DNA from: Sympetrum striolatum
Taxonomy: Eukaryota > Arthropoda > Insecta > Odonata > Libellulidae
Length of the DNA stretch: 64,000 nucleotides
Direction: 5' to 3'
Assembly: GCA_947579665.1 (NCBI GenBank)
Contig: OX388344.1
Location: 13,944,346 to 14,008,345 of the forward strand
The notes under the pieces were generated by a model, which saw only the letters and a program-made list of their open reading frames with translations, ran no database searches and had not been told where the DNA came from. The translations under genes and the position numbers were made by a program. Of this stretch, positions 27,480 through 42,859 are shown in pieces. How positions within the stretch are numbered: the stretch's first letter is position 1; each line of letters begins with the position of its first letter.

Positions 27480-30400
27480 TTATCTTTCGGCAGCATTTGA
27501 ATGATTTTCCGAAGCCATGACGATGCGATATAAGGAGAAAGGTGGTGCTGAAAGATGGTGCTTGGTCGAGGGATGCGAACTCAAATTAACTAAGTACAAA
27601 TGGATAAGAATGCTATTGCTGTACCTATTTTGTGATTCGTAATTGTTATCAAAAGTAAATATAATTAACTTTCATTATTATCTTTCGGCAGCATTTGAAT
27701 GAACTTCCGAAGCTATGACGATGCGATATAAGGAGCAGGGTGGTGCTGAAAGATGGTGCTTGGTCGAGGGATGCGAACTCAAATTAACTAAGTACAAATG
27801 GATAAGAATGCTATTGCTGTACCTATTTTGTGATTCGTAATTGTTATCAAAAGTAAATATAATTAACTTTCATTATTATCTTTCGGCAGCATTTGAATGA
27901 ACTTCCGAAGCCATGACGATGCGATATAAGGAGCAGGGTGGTGCTGAAAGATGGTGCTTGGTCGAGGGATGCGAACTCAAATTAACTAAGTGCAAATGGA
28001 TAAGAATGCTATTGCTGTACTTATTTTGTGATTCGTAATTGTTATCAAAAGTAAATATAATTAACTTTCATTATTATCTTTCGGCAGCATTTAGATGAAC
28101 TTCCGAAGCCATGACGATGCGATATAAGGAGCAGGGTGGTGCTGAAAGATGGTGCTTGGTCGAGGGATGCGAACTAAATTAACTAAGTACAAATGGATAA
28201 GAATGCTATTGCTGTACCTATTTTGTGATTCGTAATTGTTATCAAAAGTAAATATAATTAACTTTCATTATTATCTTTCGGCAGCATTTGGATGAACTTC
28301 CGAAGCCATGACGATGCGATATAAGGAGCAGGGTGGTGCTGAAAGATGGTGCTTGGTCGAGGGATGCGAACTCAAATTAACTAAGTACAAATGGATAAGA
28401 ATGCTATTGCTGTACCTATTTTGTGATTCGTAATTGTTATCAAAAGTAAATATAATTAACTTTCATTATTATCTTTCGGCAGCATTTGGATGAACTTCCG
28501 AAGCCATGACGATGCGATATAAGGAGCAGGGTGGTGCTAAAAGATGGTGCTTGGTCGAGGGATGCGAACTCAAATTAACTAAGTACAAATGGATAAGAAT
28601 GCTATTGCTGTACCTATTTTGTGATTCGTAATTGTTATCAAAAGTAAATATAATTAACTTTCATTATTATCTTTCGGCAGCATTTGGATGAACTTCCGAA
28701 GCCATGACGATGCGATATAAGGAGCAGGGTGGTGCTGAAAGATGGTGCTTGGTCGAGGGATGCGAACTCAAATTAACTAAGTACAAATGGATAAGAATGC
28801 TATTGCTGTACCTATTTTTTGATTCGTAATTGTTATCAAAAGTAAATATAATTAACTTTCATTATTATCTTTCGGCAGCATTTGAATGATCTTCCGAAGC
28901 CATGACGATGCGATATAAGGAGCAGGGTGGTGCTGAAAGATGGTGCTTGGTCGAGGGATGCGAACTCAAATTAACTAAGTACAAATGGATAAGAATGCTA
29001 TTGCTGTACCTATTTTGTGATTCGTAATTGTTATCAAAAGTAAATATAATTAACTTTCATTATTATCTTTCGGCAGCATTTGAATGAACTTCCGAAGCCA
29101 TGACGATGCGATATAAGGAGCAGGGTGGTGCTGAAAGATGGTGCTTGGTCGAGGGATGCGAACTCAAATTAACTAAGTACAAATGGATAAGAATGCTATT
29201 GCTGTACCTATTTTGTGATTCGTAATTGTTATCAAAAGTAAATATAATTAACTTTCATTATTATCTTTCGGCAGCATTTGAATGAACTTCCAAAGCCATG
29301 ACGATGCGATATAAGGAGCAGGGTGGTGCTGAAAGATGGTGCTTGGTCGAGGGATGCGAACTCAAATTAACTAAGTACAAATGGATAAGAATGCTATTGC
29401 TGTACCTATTTTGTGATTCGTAATTGTTATCAAAAGTAAATATAATTAACTTTCATTATTATCTTTCGGCAGCATTTGGATGAACTTCCGAAGCCATGAC
29501 GATGCGATATAAGAAGCAGGGTGGTGTTGAAAGATGGTGCTTGGTCGAGGGATGCGAACTCAAATTAACTAAGTACAAATGGATAAGAATGCTATTGCTG
29601 TACCTATTTGTGATTCGTAATTGTTATCAAAAGTAAATATAATTAACTTTCATTATTATCTTTCGGCAGCATTTGGATGAACTTCCGAAGCCATGACGAT
29701 GCGATATAAGGAGCAGGGTGGTGCTGAAAGATGGTGCTTGGTCGAGGGATGCGAACTCAAATTAACTAAGTACAAATGGATAAGAATGCTATTGCTGTAC
29801 CTATTTTGTGATTCGTAATTGTTATCAAAAGTAAATATAATTAACTTTCATTATTATCTTTCGGCAGCATTTGGATGAACTTCCGAAGCCATGACGATGC
29901 GATATAAGGAGCAGGGTGGTGCTGAAAGATGGTGCTTGGTCGAGGGATGCGAACTCAAATTAACTAAGTACAAATGGATAAGAATGCTATTGCTGTACCT
30001 ATTTTGTGATTCGTAATTGTTATCAAAAGTAAATATAATTAACTTTCATTATTATCTTTCGGCAGCATTTGGATGAACTTCCGAAGCCATGACGATGCGA
30101 TATAAGGAGCAGGGTGGTGCTGAAAGATGGTGCTTGATCGAGGGATGCGAACTCAAATTAACTAAGTACAAATGGATAAGAATGCTATTGCTGTACCTAT
30201 TTTGTGATTCGTAATTGTTATCAAAAGTATATATAAATAACTTTCATTATTATCTTTCGGCAGCATTTGAATGAACTTCCGAAGCCATGACGATGCGATA
30301 TAAGGAGCAGGGTGGTGCTGAAAGATGGTGCTTGGTCGAGGGATGCGAACTCAAATTAACTAAGTACAAATGGATAAGAATGCTATTGCTGTACCTATTT

Positions 30401-33400
30401 TGTGATTCGTAATTGTTATCAAAAGTAAATATAATTAACTTTCATTATTATCTTTCGGCAGCATTTGAATGAACTTCCGAAGCCATGACGATGCGATATA
30501 AGGAGCAGGGTGGTGCTGAAAGATGGTGCTTGGTCGAGGGATGCGAACTCAAATTAACTAAGTACAAATGGATAAGAATGCTATTGCTGTACCTATTTTG
30601 TGATTCGTAATTGTTATCAAAAGTAAATATAATTAACTTTCATTATTATCTTTCGGCAGCATTTGGATGAACTTCCGAAGCCATGACGATGCGATATAAG
30701 GAGCAGGGTGGTGCTGAAAGATGGTGCTTGGTCGAGGGATGCGAACTCAAATTAACTAAGTACAAATGGATAAGAATGCTATTACTGTACCTATTTTGTG
30801 ATTCGTAATTGTTATCAAAAGTAAATATAATTAACTTTCATTATTATCTTTCGGCAGCATTTGGATGAACTTCCGAAGCCATGACAATGCGATATAAGGA
30901 GCAGGGTGGTGCTGAAAGATGGTGCTTGGTGGAGGGATGCGAACTCAAATTAACTAAGTACAAATGGATAAGATTGCTATTGCTGTACCTATTTTGTGAT
31001 TCGTAATTGTTATCAAAAGTAAAAATAATTAACTTTCATTATTATCTTTCGGCAGCATTTGGATGAACTTCCGAAGCCATGACGATGCCATATAAGGAGC
31101 AGGGTGGTGCTGAAAGATGGTGCTTGGTCGAGGGATGCAAACTCAATCTAACTAAGTACAAATGGATAAGAATGCTTTTGCTGTACCTATTTTGTGATTC
31201 GTAATTGTTATCAAAAGTAAATATAATTAACTTTCATTATTATCTTTCGGCAGCATTTGGATGAACTTCCGAAGCCATGACGATGCGATATAAGGAGCAG
31301 GGTGGTGCTGAAAGATGGTGCTTGGTCGAGGGATGCGAACTCAAATTAACTAAGTACAAATGGATAAGAATGCTATTGCTGTACCTATTTTGTGATTCGT
31401 AATTGTTATCAAAAGTAAATATAATTAACTTTCATTATTATCTTTCGGCAGCATTTGGATGAACTTCCGAAGCCATGACGATGCGATATAAGGAGCAGGG
31501 TGGTGCTGAAAGATGGTGCTTGGTCGAGGGATGCAAACTCAAATTAACTAAGTACAAATGGATAAGAATGCTATTGCTGTACCTATTTTGTGATTCGTAA
31601 TTGTTATCAAAAGTAAATATAATTAACTTTCATTATTATCTTTCGGCAGCATTTGGATGAACTTCCGAAGCCATGACGATGCGATATAAGGAGCAGGGTG
31701 GTGCTGAAAGATGGTGCTTGGTCGAGGGATGCGAACTCAAATTAACTAAGTACAAATGGATAAGAATGCTATTGCTGTACCTATTTTGTGATTCGTAATT
31801 GTTATCAAAAGTAAATATAATTAACTTTCATTATTATCTTTCGGCAGCATTTGGATGAACTTCCGAAGCCATGACGATGCGATATAACGAGCAGGGTGGT
31901 GCTGAAAGATGGTGCTTGGTCGAGGGATGCGAACTCAAATTAACTAAGTACAAATGGATAAGAATGCTATTGCTGTACCTATTTTGTGATACGTCATTGT
32001 TATCAAAAGTAAATATAATTAACTTTCATTATTATCTTTCGGCAGCATTTGGATGAACTTCCGAAGCCATGACGATGCGATATAAGGAGCAGGGTGGTGC
32101 TGAAAGATGGTGCTTGGTCGAGGGATGCGAACTCAAATTAACTAAGTACAAATGGATAAGAATGCTATTGCTGTACCTATTTTGTGATTCGTAATTGTTA
32201 TCAAAAGTAAATATAATTAACTTTCATTATTATCTTTCGGCAGCATTTATATGAACTTCCGAAGCCATGACGATGCGATATAAGGAGCAGGGTGGTGCTG
32301 AAAGATGGTGCTTGGTCGAGGGATGCGAACTCAAATTAACTAAGTACAAATGGATAAGAATGCTATTGCTGTACCTATTTTGTGATTCGTCATTGTTATC
32401 AAAAGTAAATATAATTAACTTTCATTATTATCTTTGTGCAGCATTTGGATGAACTTCCGAAGCCATGACGATGCGATATAAGGAGCAGGGTGGTGCTGAA
32501 AGATGGTGCTTGGTCGAGGGATGGGAACTCAAATTAACTAAGTACAAATGGATAAGAATGCTTTTGCTGTACCTATTTTGTGATTCGTAATTGTTATCAA
32601 AAGTAAATATAATTAACTATCATTATTATCTTTCGGCAGCATTTGGATGAACTTCCGAAGCCATGACGATGCGATATAAGGAGCAGGGTGGTGCTGGTAG
32701 ATGGTGCTTGGTCGAGGGATGCGAACTCAAATTAACTAAGTACAAATGGATAAGAATGCTATTGCTGTACCTATTTTGTGATTCGTCCCTGTTATCAAAA
32801 GTAAATATAATTAACTTTCATTATTATCTTTCGGCAGCATTTGGATGAACTTCCGAAGCCATGACGATGCGATATAAGGAGCAGGGTGGTGCTGAAAGAT
32901 GGTGCTTGGTCGAGGGATGCGAACTCAAATTAACTAAGTACAAATGGATAAGAATGCTATTGCTGTACCTATTTTGTGATTCGTAATTGTTATCAAAAGT
33001 AAATATAATTAACTTTCATTATTATCTTTCGGCAGCATTTGGATGAACTTCCGAAGCCATGACGATGCGATATAAGGAGCAGGGTGGTGCTGAAAGATGG
33101 TGCTTGGTCGAGGGATGCGAACTCAAATTAACTAAGTAGAAATGGATAAGAATGCTATTGCTGTACCTATTTTGTGATTCGTAATTGTTATCAAAAGTAA
33201 ATATAATTAACTTTCATAATTATCTTTCGGCAGCATTTGGATGAACTTCCGAAGCCATGACGATGCGATATAAGGAGCAGGGTGGTGCTGAAAGATGGTG
33301 CTTGGTCGAGGGATGCGAACTCAAATTAACTAAGTACAAATGGATAAGAATGCTATTGCTGTACCTATTTTGTGATTCGTAATTGTTATCAAAAGTAAAT

Positions 33401-36400
33401 ATAATTAACTTTCATTATTATCTTTCGGCAGCATTTGGATGAACTTCCGAAGCCATGACGATTAGATATAAGGAGCAGGGTGGTGCTGAAAGATGGTGCT
33501 TGGTCGAGGGATGCGAACTCAAATTAACTAAGTACAAATGGATAAGAATGCTGTTGCTGTACCTATTTTGTGATTCGTAATTGTTATCAAAAGTAAATAT
33601 AATTAACTTTCATTATTATCTTTCGGCAGCATTTGGATGAACTTCCGAAGCCATGACGATGCGATATAAGGAGCAGGGTGGTGCTGAAAGATGGTGCTTG
33701 GTCGAGGGATGCGAACTCAAATTAACTAAGTACAAATGGATAAGAATGCTATTGCTGTACCTATTTTGTGATTCGTAATTGTTATCAAAAGTAAATATAA
33801 TTAACTTTCATTATTATCTTTCGGCAGCATTTGGATGAACTTCCGAAGCCATGACGATGCGATATAAGGAGCAGGGTGGTGCTGAAAGATGGTGCTTGTT
33901 CGAGGGATGCGAACTCAAATTAACTAAGTACAAATGGATAAGAATGCTATTGCTGTACCTATTTTGTGATTCGTAATTGTTATCCAAAGTAAATATAATT
34001 AACTTTCATTATTATCTTTCGGCAGCATTTGGATGAACTTCCGAAGCCATGACGATGCGATATAAGGAGCAGGGTGGTGCTGAAAGATGGTGCTTGTTCG
34101 AGGGATGTGAACTCAAATTAACTAAGTACAAATGGATAAGAATGCTATTGCTGTACCTATTTTGTGATTCGTAATTGTTATCAAAAGTAAATATAATTAA
34201 CTTTCATTATTATCTTTCGGCAGCATTTGGATGAACTTCCGAAGCCATGACGATGCGATATAAGGAGCAGGGTGGTGCTGAAAGATGGTGCTTGTTCGAG
34301 GGATGCGAACTCAAATTAACTAAGTATAAATGGATAAGAATGCTATTGCTGTACCTATTTTGTGATTCGTAATTGTTATCAAAAGTAAATATAATTAACT
34401 TTCATTATTATCTTTCGGCAGCATTTGGATGAACTTCCGAAGCCATGACGATGCGATATAAGGAGCAGGGTGGTGCTGAAAGATGGTGCTTGTTCGAGGG
34501 ATGTGAACTCAAATTAACTAAGTACAAATGGATAAGAATGCTATTGCTGTACCTATTTTGTGATTCGTAATTGTTATCAAAAGTAAATATAATTAACTTT
34601 CATTATTATCTTTCGGCAGCATTTGGATGAACTTCCGAAGCCATGACGATGCGATATAAGGAGCAGGGTGGTGCTGAAAGATGGTGCTTGGTCGAGGGAT
34701 GCGAACTCAAATTAACTAAGTACAAATGGATAAGAATGCTATTACTGTACCTATTTTGTGATTCGTAATTGTTATCAAAAGTAAATATAATTAACTTTCA
34801 TTATTATCTTTCGGCAGCATTTGGATGAACTTCCGAAGCCATGACGATGCGATATAAGGAGCAGGGTGGTGCTGAGAGATGGTGCTTGGTCGAGGGATGC
34901 GAACTCAAATTAACTAAGTACAAATGGATAAGAATGCTATTGCTGTACCTATTTTGTGATTCGTCATTGTTATCAAAAGTAAATATAATTAACTTTCATT
35001 ATTATCTTTCGGCAGCATTTGGATGAACTTCCGAAGCCATGACGATGCGATATAAGGAGCAGGGTGGTGCTGAAAGATGGTGCTTGGTCGAGGGATGCGA
35101 ACTCAAATTAACTAAGTACAAATGGATAAGAATGCTATTGCTGTACCTATTTTGTGATTCGTCATTGTTATCAAAAGTAAATATAATTAACTTTCATTAT
35201 TATCTTTCGGCAGCATTTGGATGAACTTCCGAAACCATGACGATGCGATATAAGGAGCAGGGTGGTGCTGAGAGATGGTGCTTGGTCGAGGGATGCGAAC
35301 TCAAATTAACTAAGTACAAATAGATAAGAATGCTATTGCTGTACCTATTTTGTGATTCGTCATTGTTATCAAAAGTAAATATAATTACCTTTCATTATTA
35401 CCTTTGTTAGCATTTGGATGAACTTCCGAAGCCATGACAATGCGATATAAGGAGCAGGGTGGTGCTGAAAGATGGTGCTTGGTCGAGTGATGCGAATTCA
35501 AATTAACTAAGTATAAATGGATAAGAATGCTATTGCTGTACCTATTTTGTGATTCGTCATTGTTATCAAAAGTAAATATAATTAACTTTCATTATTATCT
35601 TTCGGCAGCATTTGGATGAACTTCCGAAACCATGACGATGCGATATAAGGAGCAGGGTGGTGCTGAGAGATGGTGCTTGGTCGAGGGATGCGAACTCAAA
35701 TTAACTAAGTACAAATGGATAAGAATGCTATTGCTGTACCTATTTTGTGATTCGTCATTGTTATCAGAAGTAAATATAATTACCTTTCATTATTACCTTT
35801 GTTAGCATTTGGATGAACTTCCGAAGCCATGACAATGCGATATAAGGAGCAGGGTGGTGCTGAAAGATGGTGCTTGGTCGAATGATGCGAATTCAAATTA
35901 ACTAAGTACAAATGGATAAGAATGCTATTGCTGTACCTATTTTGTGATTCGTAATTGTTATCAAAAGTAAATATAATTAACTTTCATTATTATCTTTCGG
36001 CAGCATTTGGATGAACTTCCGAAGCCATGACGATGCGATATAAGGAGCAGGGTGGTGCTGAAAGATGGTGCTTGTTCGAGGGATGTGAACTCAAATTAAC
36101 TAAGTACAAATGGATAAGAATGCTATTGCTGTACCTATTTTGTGATTCGTAATTGTTATCAAAAGTAAATATAATTAACTTTCATTATTATCTTTCGGCA
36201 GCATTTGGATAAACTTCCGAAGCCATGACGATGCGATATAAGGAGCAGGGTGGTGCTGAAAGATGGTGCTTGGTCGAGGGATGCGAACTCAAATTAACTA
36301 AGTACAAATGGATAAGAATGCTATTACTGTACCTATTTTGTGATTCGTAATTGTTATCAAAAGTAAATATAATTAACTTTCATTATTATCTTTCGGCAGC

Positions 36401-36935
36401 ATTTGGATGAACTTCCGAAGCCATGACGATGCGATATAAGGAGCAGGGTGGTGCTGAGAGATGGTGCTTGGTCGAGGGATGCGAACTCAAATTAACTAAG
36501 TACAAATGGATAAGAATGCTATTGCTGTACCTATTTTGTGATTCGTCATTGTTATCAAAAGTAAATATAATTAACTTTCATTATTATCTTTCGGCAGCAT
36601 TTGGATGAACTTCCGAAGCCATGACGATGCGATATAAGGAGCAGGGTGGTGCTGAAAGATGGTGCTTGGTCGAGGGATGCGAACTCAAATTAACTAAGTA
36701 CAAATGGATAAGAATGCTATTGCTGTACCTATTTTGTGATTCGTCATTGTTATCAAAAGTAAATATAATTAACTTTCATTATTATCTTTCGGCAGCATTT
36801 GGATGAACTTCCGAAACCATGACGATGCGATATAAGGAGCAGGGTGGTGCTGAGAGATGGTGCTTGGTCGAGGGATGCGAACTCAAATTAACTAAGTACA
36901 AATGGATAAGAATGCTATTGCTGTACCTATTTTGT
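27480..36935. repeat. Copy of 12.46-26.83 kb lacking 25 units
   Basis: From 27.5 to about 30 kb, variants match those 15,044 or 15,043 bp upstream: GGAGAAAGGTGG at 27535 and 12491, GAAGCTATG at 27709 and 12665, AGAAGCAGG with GTTGAAAG at 29512 and 14468. From about 30 kb to 36.9 kb they match 10,093 bp upstream: AAAGTATATATAAATAAC at 30224 and 20131, unit starts 31871 and 21778, the GTTAGC marker at 35406 and 25313. The two offsets differ by 4,950 bp, exactly 25 units, or one 13-unit plus one 12-unit block of the triple repeat. The match ends near 36.93 kb, where the source has TCATTCTTATC with CATTATAATC and the copy does not. One-base losses at about 27420 (CTATTCTG) and 29609 (CTATTTGTG) are private to the copy region. 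Confidence 0.88.
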
Positions 36936-37090
36936 GATTCGTCATTGTTATCAAAAGTAAATATAATTACCTTTCATTATTACCTTTGTTAGCATTTGGA
37001 TGAACTTCCGAAGCCATGACAATGCGATATAAGGAGCAGGGTGGTGCTGAAAGATGGTGCTTGGTCGAGTGATGCGAATTCAAATTAACT
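35370..37090. repeat. GTTAGC subtype units, second cluster
   Basis: Markers lie at 35406, 35801 and 36988. The first two are the 10,093-bp copies of those at 25313 and 25708. The third lies beyond the end of that duplication and is associated with a local repeat of the flanking units, so one member was added here. Each is followed by a unit with GAGTGATGCGAATTC, except after 35801, where it reads GAATGATGCGAATTC. Confidence 0.85.
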
Positions 37091-40000
37091 AAGTATAAAT
37101 GGATAAGAATGCTATTGCTGTACCTATTTTGTGATTCGTCATTGTTATCAAAAGTAAATATAATTAACTTTCATTATTATCTTTCGGCAGCATTTGGATG
37201 AACTTCCGAAACCATGACGATGCGATATAAGGAGCAGGGTGGTGCTGAGAGATGGTGCTTGGTCGAGGGATGCGAACTCAAATTAACTAAGTACAAATGG
37301 ATAAGAATGCTATTGCTGTACCTATTTTGTGATTCGTCATTGTTATCAGAAGTAAATATAATTAACTTTCATTATTATCTTTCGGCAGCATTTGGATGAA
37401 CTTCCGAAGCCATGACGATGCGATATAAGGAGCAGGGTGGTGCTGAAAGATGGTGCTTGGTCGAGGGATGCGAACTCAAATTAACTAAGTACAAATGGAT
37501 GAGAATGCTATTACTGTACCTATTTTGTGATTCGTAATTGTTATCAAAAGTAAATATAATTAACTTTCATTATTATCTTTCGGCAGCATTTGGATGAACT
37601 TCCGAAGCCATGACGATGCGATATAAGGAGCAGGGTGGTGCTGAGAGATGGTGCTTGGTCGAGGGATGCGAACTCAAATTAACTAAGTACAAATGGATAA
37701 GAATGCTATTGCTGTACCTATTTTGTGATTCGTCATTGTTATCAAAAGTAAATATAATTAACTTTCATTATTATCTTTCGGCAGCATTTGGATGAACTTC
37801 CGAAGCCATGACGATGCGATATAAGGAGCACGGTGGTGCTGAGAGATGGTGCTTGGTCGAGGGATGCGAACTCAAATTAACTAAGTACAAATGGATAAGA
37901 ATGCTATTGCTGTACCTATTTTGTGATTCGTAATTGTTATCAAAAGTAAATATAATTAACTTTCATTATTATCTTTCGGCAGCATTTGGATGAACTTCCG
38001 AAGCCATGACGATGCGATATAAGGAGCAGGGTGGTGCTGAAAGATGGTGCTTGGTCGAGGGATGCGAACTCAAATTAACTAAGTACAAATGGATAAGAAT
38101 GCAATTGCTGTACCTATTTTGTGATTCGTCATTGTTATCAAAAGTAAATATAATTAACTTTCATTATTATCTTTCGGCAGCATTTGGATGAACTTCCGAA
38201 GCCATGACGATGCGATATAAGGAGCAGGGTGGTGCTGAAAGATGGTGCTTGGTCGAGGGATGCGAACTCAAATTAACTAAGTACAAATGGATAAGAATGC
38301 TATTGCTGTACCTATTTTGTGATTCGTCATTGTTATCAAAAGTAAATATAATTAACTTTCATAATTATCTTTCGGCAGCATTTGGATGAACTTCCGAAAC
38401 CATGACGATGCGATATAAGGAGCAGGGTGGTGCTGAAAGATGGTGCTTGGTCGAGGGATGCGAACTAAAATTAACTAAGTACAAATGGATAAGTATACTA
38501 TTGCTGTACCTATTTTGTGATTCGTAATTGTTATCAAAAGTAAATATAATTAACTTTCATTATTATCTTTCGGCAGCATTTGGATGAACTTCCGAAGCCA
38601 TGACGATGCGATATAAGGAGCAGGGTGGTGCTGAAAGATGGTGCTTGGTCGAGGGATGCGAACTCAAATTAACTAAGTACAAATGGATAAGAATGCTATT
38701 ACTGTACCTATTTTGTGATACGTAATTGTTATCAAAAGTAAATATAATTAACTTTCATTATTATCTTTCGGCAACATTTGGATGAACTTCCGAAGCCATG
38801 ACGATGCGATATAAGGAGCAGGGTGGTGCTGAGAAATGGTGCTTGGTCGAGGGATGCGAACTCAAATTAACTAAGTACAAATGGATAAGAATGCTATTGC
38901 TGTACCTATTTTGTGATTCGTAATTGTTATCCAAAGTAAATATAATTAACTTTCATTATTATCTTTCGGCAGCATTTGGATGAACTTCCGAAGCCATGAC
39001 GATGCGATATAAGGAGCAGGGTGGTGCTGAAAGATGGTGCTTGTTCGAGGGATGTGAACTCAAATTAACTAAGTACAAATGGATAAGAATGCTATTGCTG
39101 TACCTATTTTGTGATTCGTAATTGTTATCAAAAGTAAATATAATTAACTTTCATTATTATCTTTCGGCAGCATTTGGATGAACTTCCGAAGCCATGACGA
39201 TGCGATATAAGGAGCAGGGTGGTGCTGAAAGATGGTGCTTGTTCGAGGGATGCGAACTCAAATTAACTAAGTATAAATGGATAAGAATGCTATTGCTGTA
39301 CCTATTTTGTGATTCGTAATTGTTATCAAAAGTAAATATAATTAACTTTCATTATTATCTTTCGGCAGCATTTGGATGAACTTCCGAAGCCATGACGATG
39401 CGATATAAGGAGCAGGGTGGTGCTGAAAGATGGTGCTTGTTCGAGGGATGTGAACTCAAATTAACTAAGTACAAATGGATAAGAATGCTATTGCTGTACC
39501 TATTTTGTGATTCGTAATTGTTATCAAAAGTAAATATAATTAACTTTCATTATTATCTTTCGGCAGCATTTGGATGAACTTCCGAAGCCATGACGATGCG
39601 ATATAAGGAGCAGGGTGGTGCTGAAAGATGGTGCTTGGTCGAGGGATGCGAACTCAAATTAACTAAGTACAAATGGATAAGAATGCTATTACTGTACCTA
39701 TTTTGTGATTCGTAATTGTTATCAAAAGTAAATATAATTAACTTTCATTATTATCTTTCGGCAGCATTTGGATGAACTTCCGAAGCCATGACGATGCGAT
39801 ATAAGGAGCAGGGTGGTGCTGAGAGATGGTGCTTGGTCGAGGGATGCGAACTCAAATTAACTAAGTACAAATGGATAAGAATGCTATTGCTGTACCTATT
39901 TTGTGATTCGTCATTGTTATCAAAAGTAAATATAATTAACTTTCATTATTATCTTTCGGCAGCATTTGGATGAACTTCCGAAGCCATGACGATGCGATAT

Positions 40001-40319
40001 AAGGAGCAGGGTGGTGCTGAAAGATGGTGCTTGGTCGAGGGATGCGAACTCAAATTAACTAAGTACAAATGGATAAGAATGCTATTGCTGTACCTATTTT
40101 GTGATTCGTCATTGTTATCAAAAGTAAATATAATTAACTTTCATTATTATCTTTCGGCAGCATTTGGATGAACTTCCGAAACCATGACGATGCGATATAA
40201 GGAGCAGGGTGGTGCTGAGAGATGGTGCTTGGTCGAGGGATGCGAACTCAAATTAACTAAGTACAAATGGATAAGAATGCTATTGCTGTACCTATTTTGT
40301 GATTCGTCATTGTTATCAA

Positions 40320-42040
40320 AAGTAAATATAATTACCTTTCATTATTACCTTTGTTAGCATTTGGATGAACTTCCGAAGCCATGACAATGCGATATAAGGA
40401 GCAGGGTGGTGCTGAAAGATGGTGCTTGGTCGAGTGATGCGAATTCAAATTAACTAAGTATAAATGGATAAGAATGCTATTGCTGTACCTATTTTGTGAT
40501 TCGTCATTGTTATCAAAAGTAAATATAATTAACTTTCATTATTATCTTTCGGCAGCATTTGGATGAACTTCCGAAACCATGACGATGCGATATAAGGAGC
40601 AGGGTGGTGCTGAGAGATGGTGCTTGGTCGAGGGATGCGAACTCAAATTAACTAAGTACAAATGGATAAGAATGCTATTGCTGTACCTATTTTGTGATTC
40701 GTCATTGTTATCAGAAGTAAATATAATTACCTTTCATTATTACCTTTGTTAGCATTTGGATGAACTTCCGAAGCCATGACAATGCGATATAAGGAGCAGG
40801 GTGGTGCTGAAAGATGGTGCTTGGTCGAGTGATGCGAATTCAAATTAACTAAGTACAAATGGATAAGAATGCTATTGCTGTACCTATTTTGTGATTCGTA
40901 ATTGTTATCAAAAGTAAATATAATTAACTTTCATTATTATCTTTCGGCAGCATTTGGATGAACTTCCGAAGCCATGACGATGCGATATAAGGAGCAGGGT
41001 GGTGCTGAAAGATGGTGCTTGTTCGAGGGATGTGAACTCAAATTAACTAAGTACAAATGGATAAGAATGCTATTGCTGTACCTATTTTGTGATTCGTAAT
41101 TGTTATCAAAAGTAAATATAATTAACTTTCATTATTATCTTTCGGCAGCATTTGGATGAACTTCCGAAGCCATGACGATGCGATATAAGGAGCAGGGTGG
41201 TGCTGAAAGATGGTGCTTGGTCGAGGGATGCGAACTCAAATTAACTAAGTACAAATGGATAAGAATGCTATTACTGTACCTATTTTGTGATTCGTAATTG
41301 TTATCAAAAGTAAATATAATTAACTTTCATTATTATCTTTCGGCAGCATTTGGATGAACTTCCGAAGCCATGACGATGCGATATAAGGAGCAGGGTGGTG
41401 CTGAGAGATGGTGCTTGGTCGAGGGATGCGAACTCAAATTAACTAAGTACAAATGGATAAGAATGCTATTGCTGTACCTATTTTGTGATTCGTCATTGTT
41501 ATCAAAAGTAAATATAATTAACTTTCATTATTATCTTTCGGCAGCATTTGGATGAACTTCCGAAGCCATGACGATGCGATATAAGGAGCAGGGTGGTGCT
41601 GAAAGATGGTGCTTGGTCGAGGGATGCGAACTCAAATTAACTAAGTACAAATGGATAAGAATGCTATTGCTGTACCTATTTTGTGATTCGTCATTGTTAT
41701 CAAAAGTAAATATAATTAACTTTCATTATTATCTTTCGGCAGCATTTGGATGAACTTCCGAAACCATGACGATGCGATATAAGGAGCAGGGTGGTGCTGA
41801 GAGATGGTGCTTGGTCGAGGGATGCGAACTCAAATTAACTAAGTACAAATGGATAAGAATGCTATTGCTGTACCTATTTTGTGATTCGTCATTGTTATCA
41901 AAAGTAAATATAATTACCTTTCATTATTACCTTTGTTAGCATTTGGATGAACTTCCGAAGCCATGACAATGCGATATAAGGAGCAGGGTGGTGCTGAAAG
42001 ATGGTGCTTGGTCGAGTGATGCGAATTCAAATTAACTAAG
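40320..42040. repeat. GTTAGC subtype units, third cluster
   Basis: Markers lie at 40353, 40748 and 41935, each exactly 4,947 bp beyond a member of the second cluster. All three are followed by the GAGTGATGCGAATTC unit. The middle follower has the common GAGTG form, whereas its partner in copy 1 has GAATG, so that change arose after the 25-unit duplication or was corrected in copy 2. Confidence 0.85.
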
Positions 42041-42859
42041 TATAAATGGATAAGAATGCTATTGCTGTACCTATTTTGTGATTCGTCATTGTTATCAAAA
42101 GTAAATATAATTAACTTTCATTATTATCTTTCGGCAGCATTTGGATGAACTTCCGAAACCATGACGATGCGATATAAGGAGCAGGGTGGTGCTGAGAGAT
42201 GGTGCTTGGTCGAGGGATGCGAACTCAAATTAACTAAGTACAAATGGATAAGAATGCTATTGCTGTACCTATTTTGTGATTCGTCATTGTTATCAGAAGT
42301 AAATATAATTAACTTTCATTATTATCTTTCGGCAGCATTTGGATGAACTTCCGAAGCCATGACGATGCGATATAAGGAGCAGGGTGGTGCTGAAAGATGG
42401 TGCTTGGTCGAGGGATGCGAACTCAAATTAACTAAGTACAAATGGATGAGAATGCTATTACTGTACCTATTTTGTGATTCGTAATTGTTATCAAAAGTAA
42501 ATATAATTAACTTTCATTATTATCTTTCGGCAGCATTTGGATGAACTTCCGAAGCCATGACGATGCGATATAAGGAGCAGGGTGGTGCTGAGAGATGGTG
42601 CTTGGTCGAGGGATGCGAACTCAAATTAACTAAGTACAAATGGATAAGAATGCTATTGCTGTACCTATTTTGTGATTCGTCATTGTTATCAAAAGTAAAT
42701 ATAATTAACTTTCATTATTATCTTTCGGCAGCATTTGGATGAACTTCCGAAGCCATGACGATGCGATATAAGGAGCACGGTGGTGCTGAGAGATGGTGCT
42801 TGGTCGAGGGATGCGAACTCAAATTAACTAAGTACAAATGGATAAGAATGCTATTGCTG

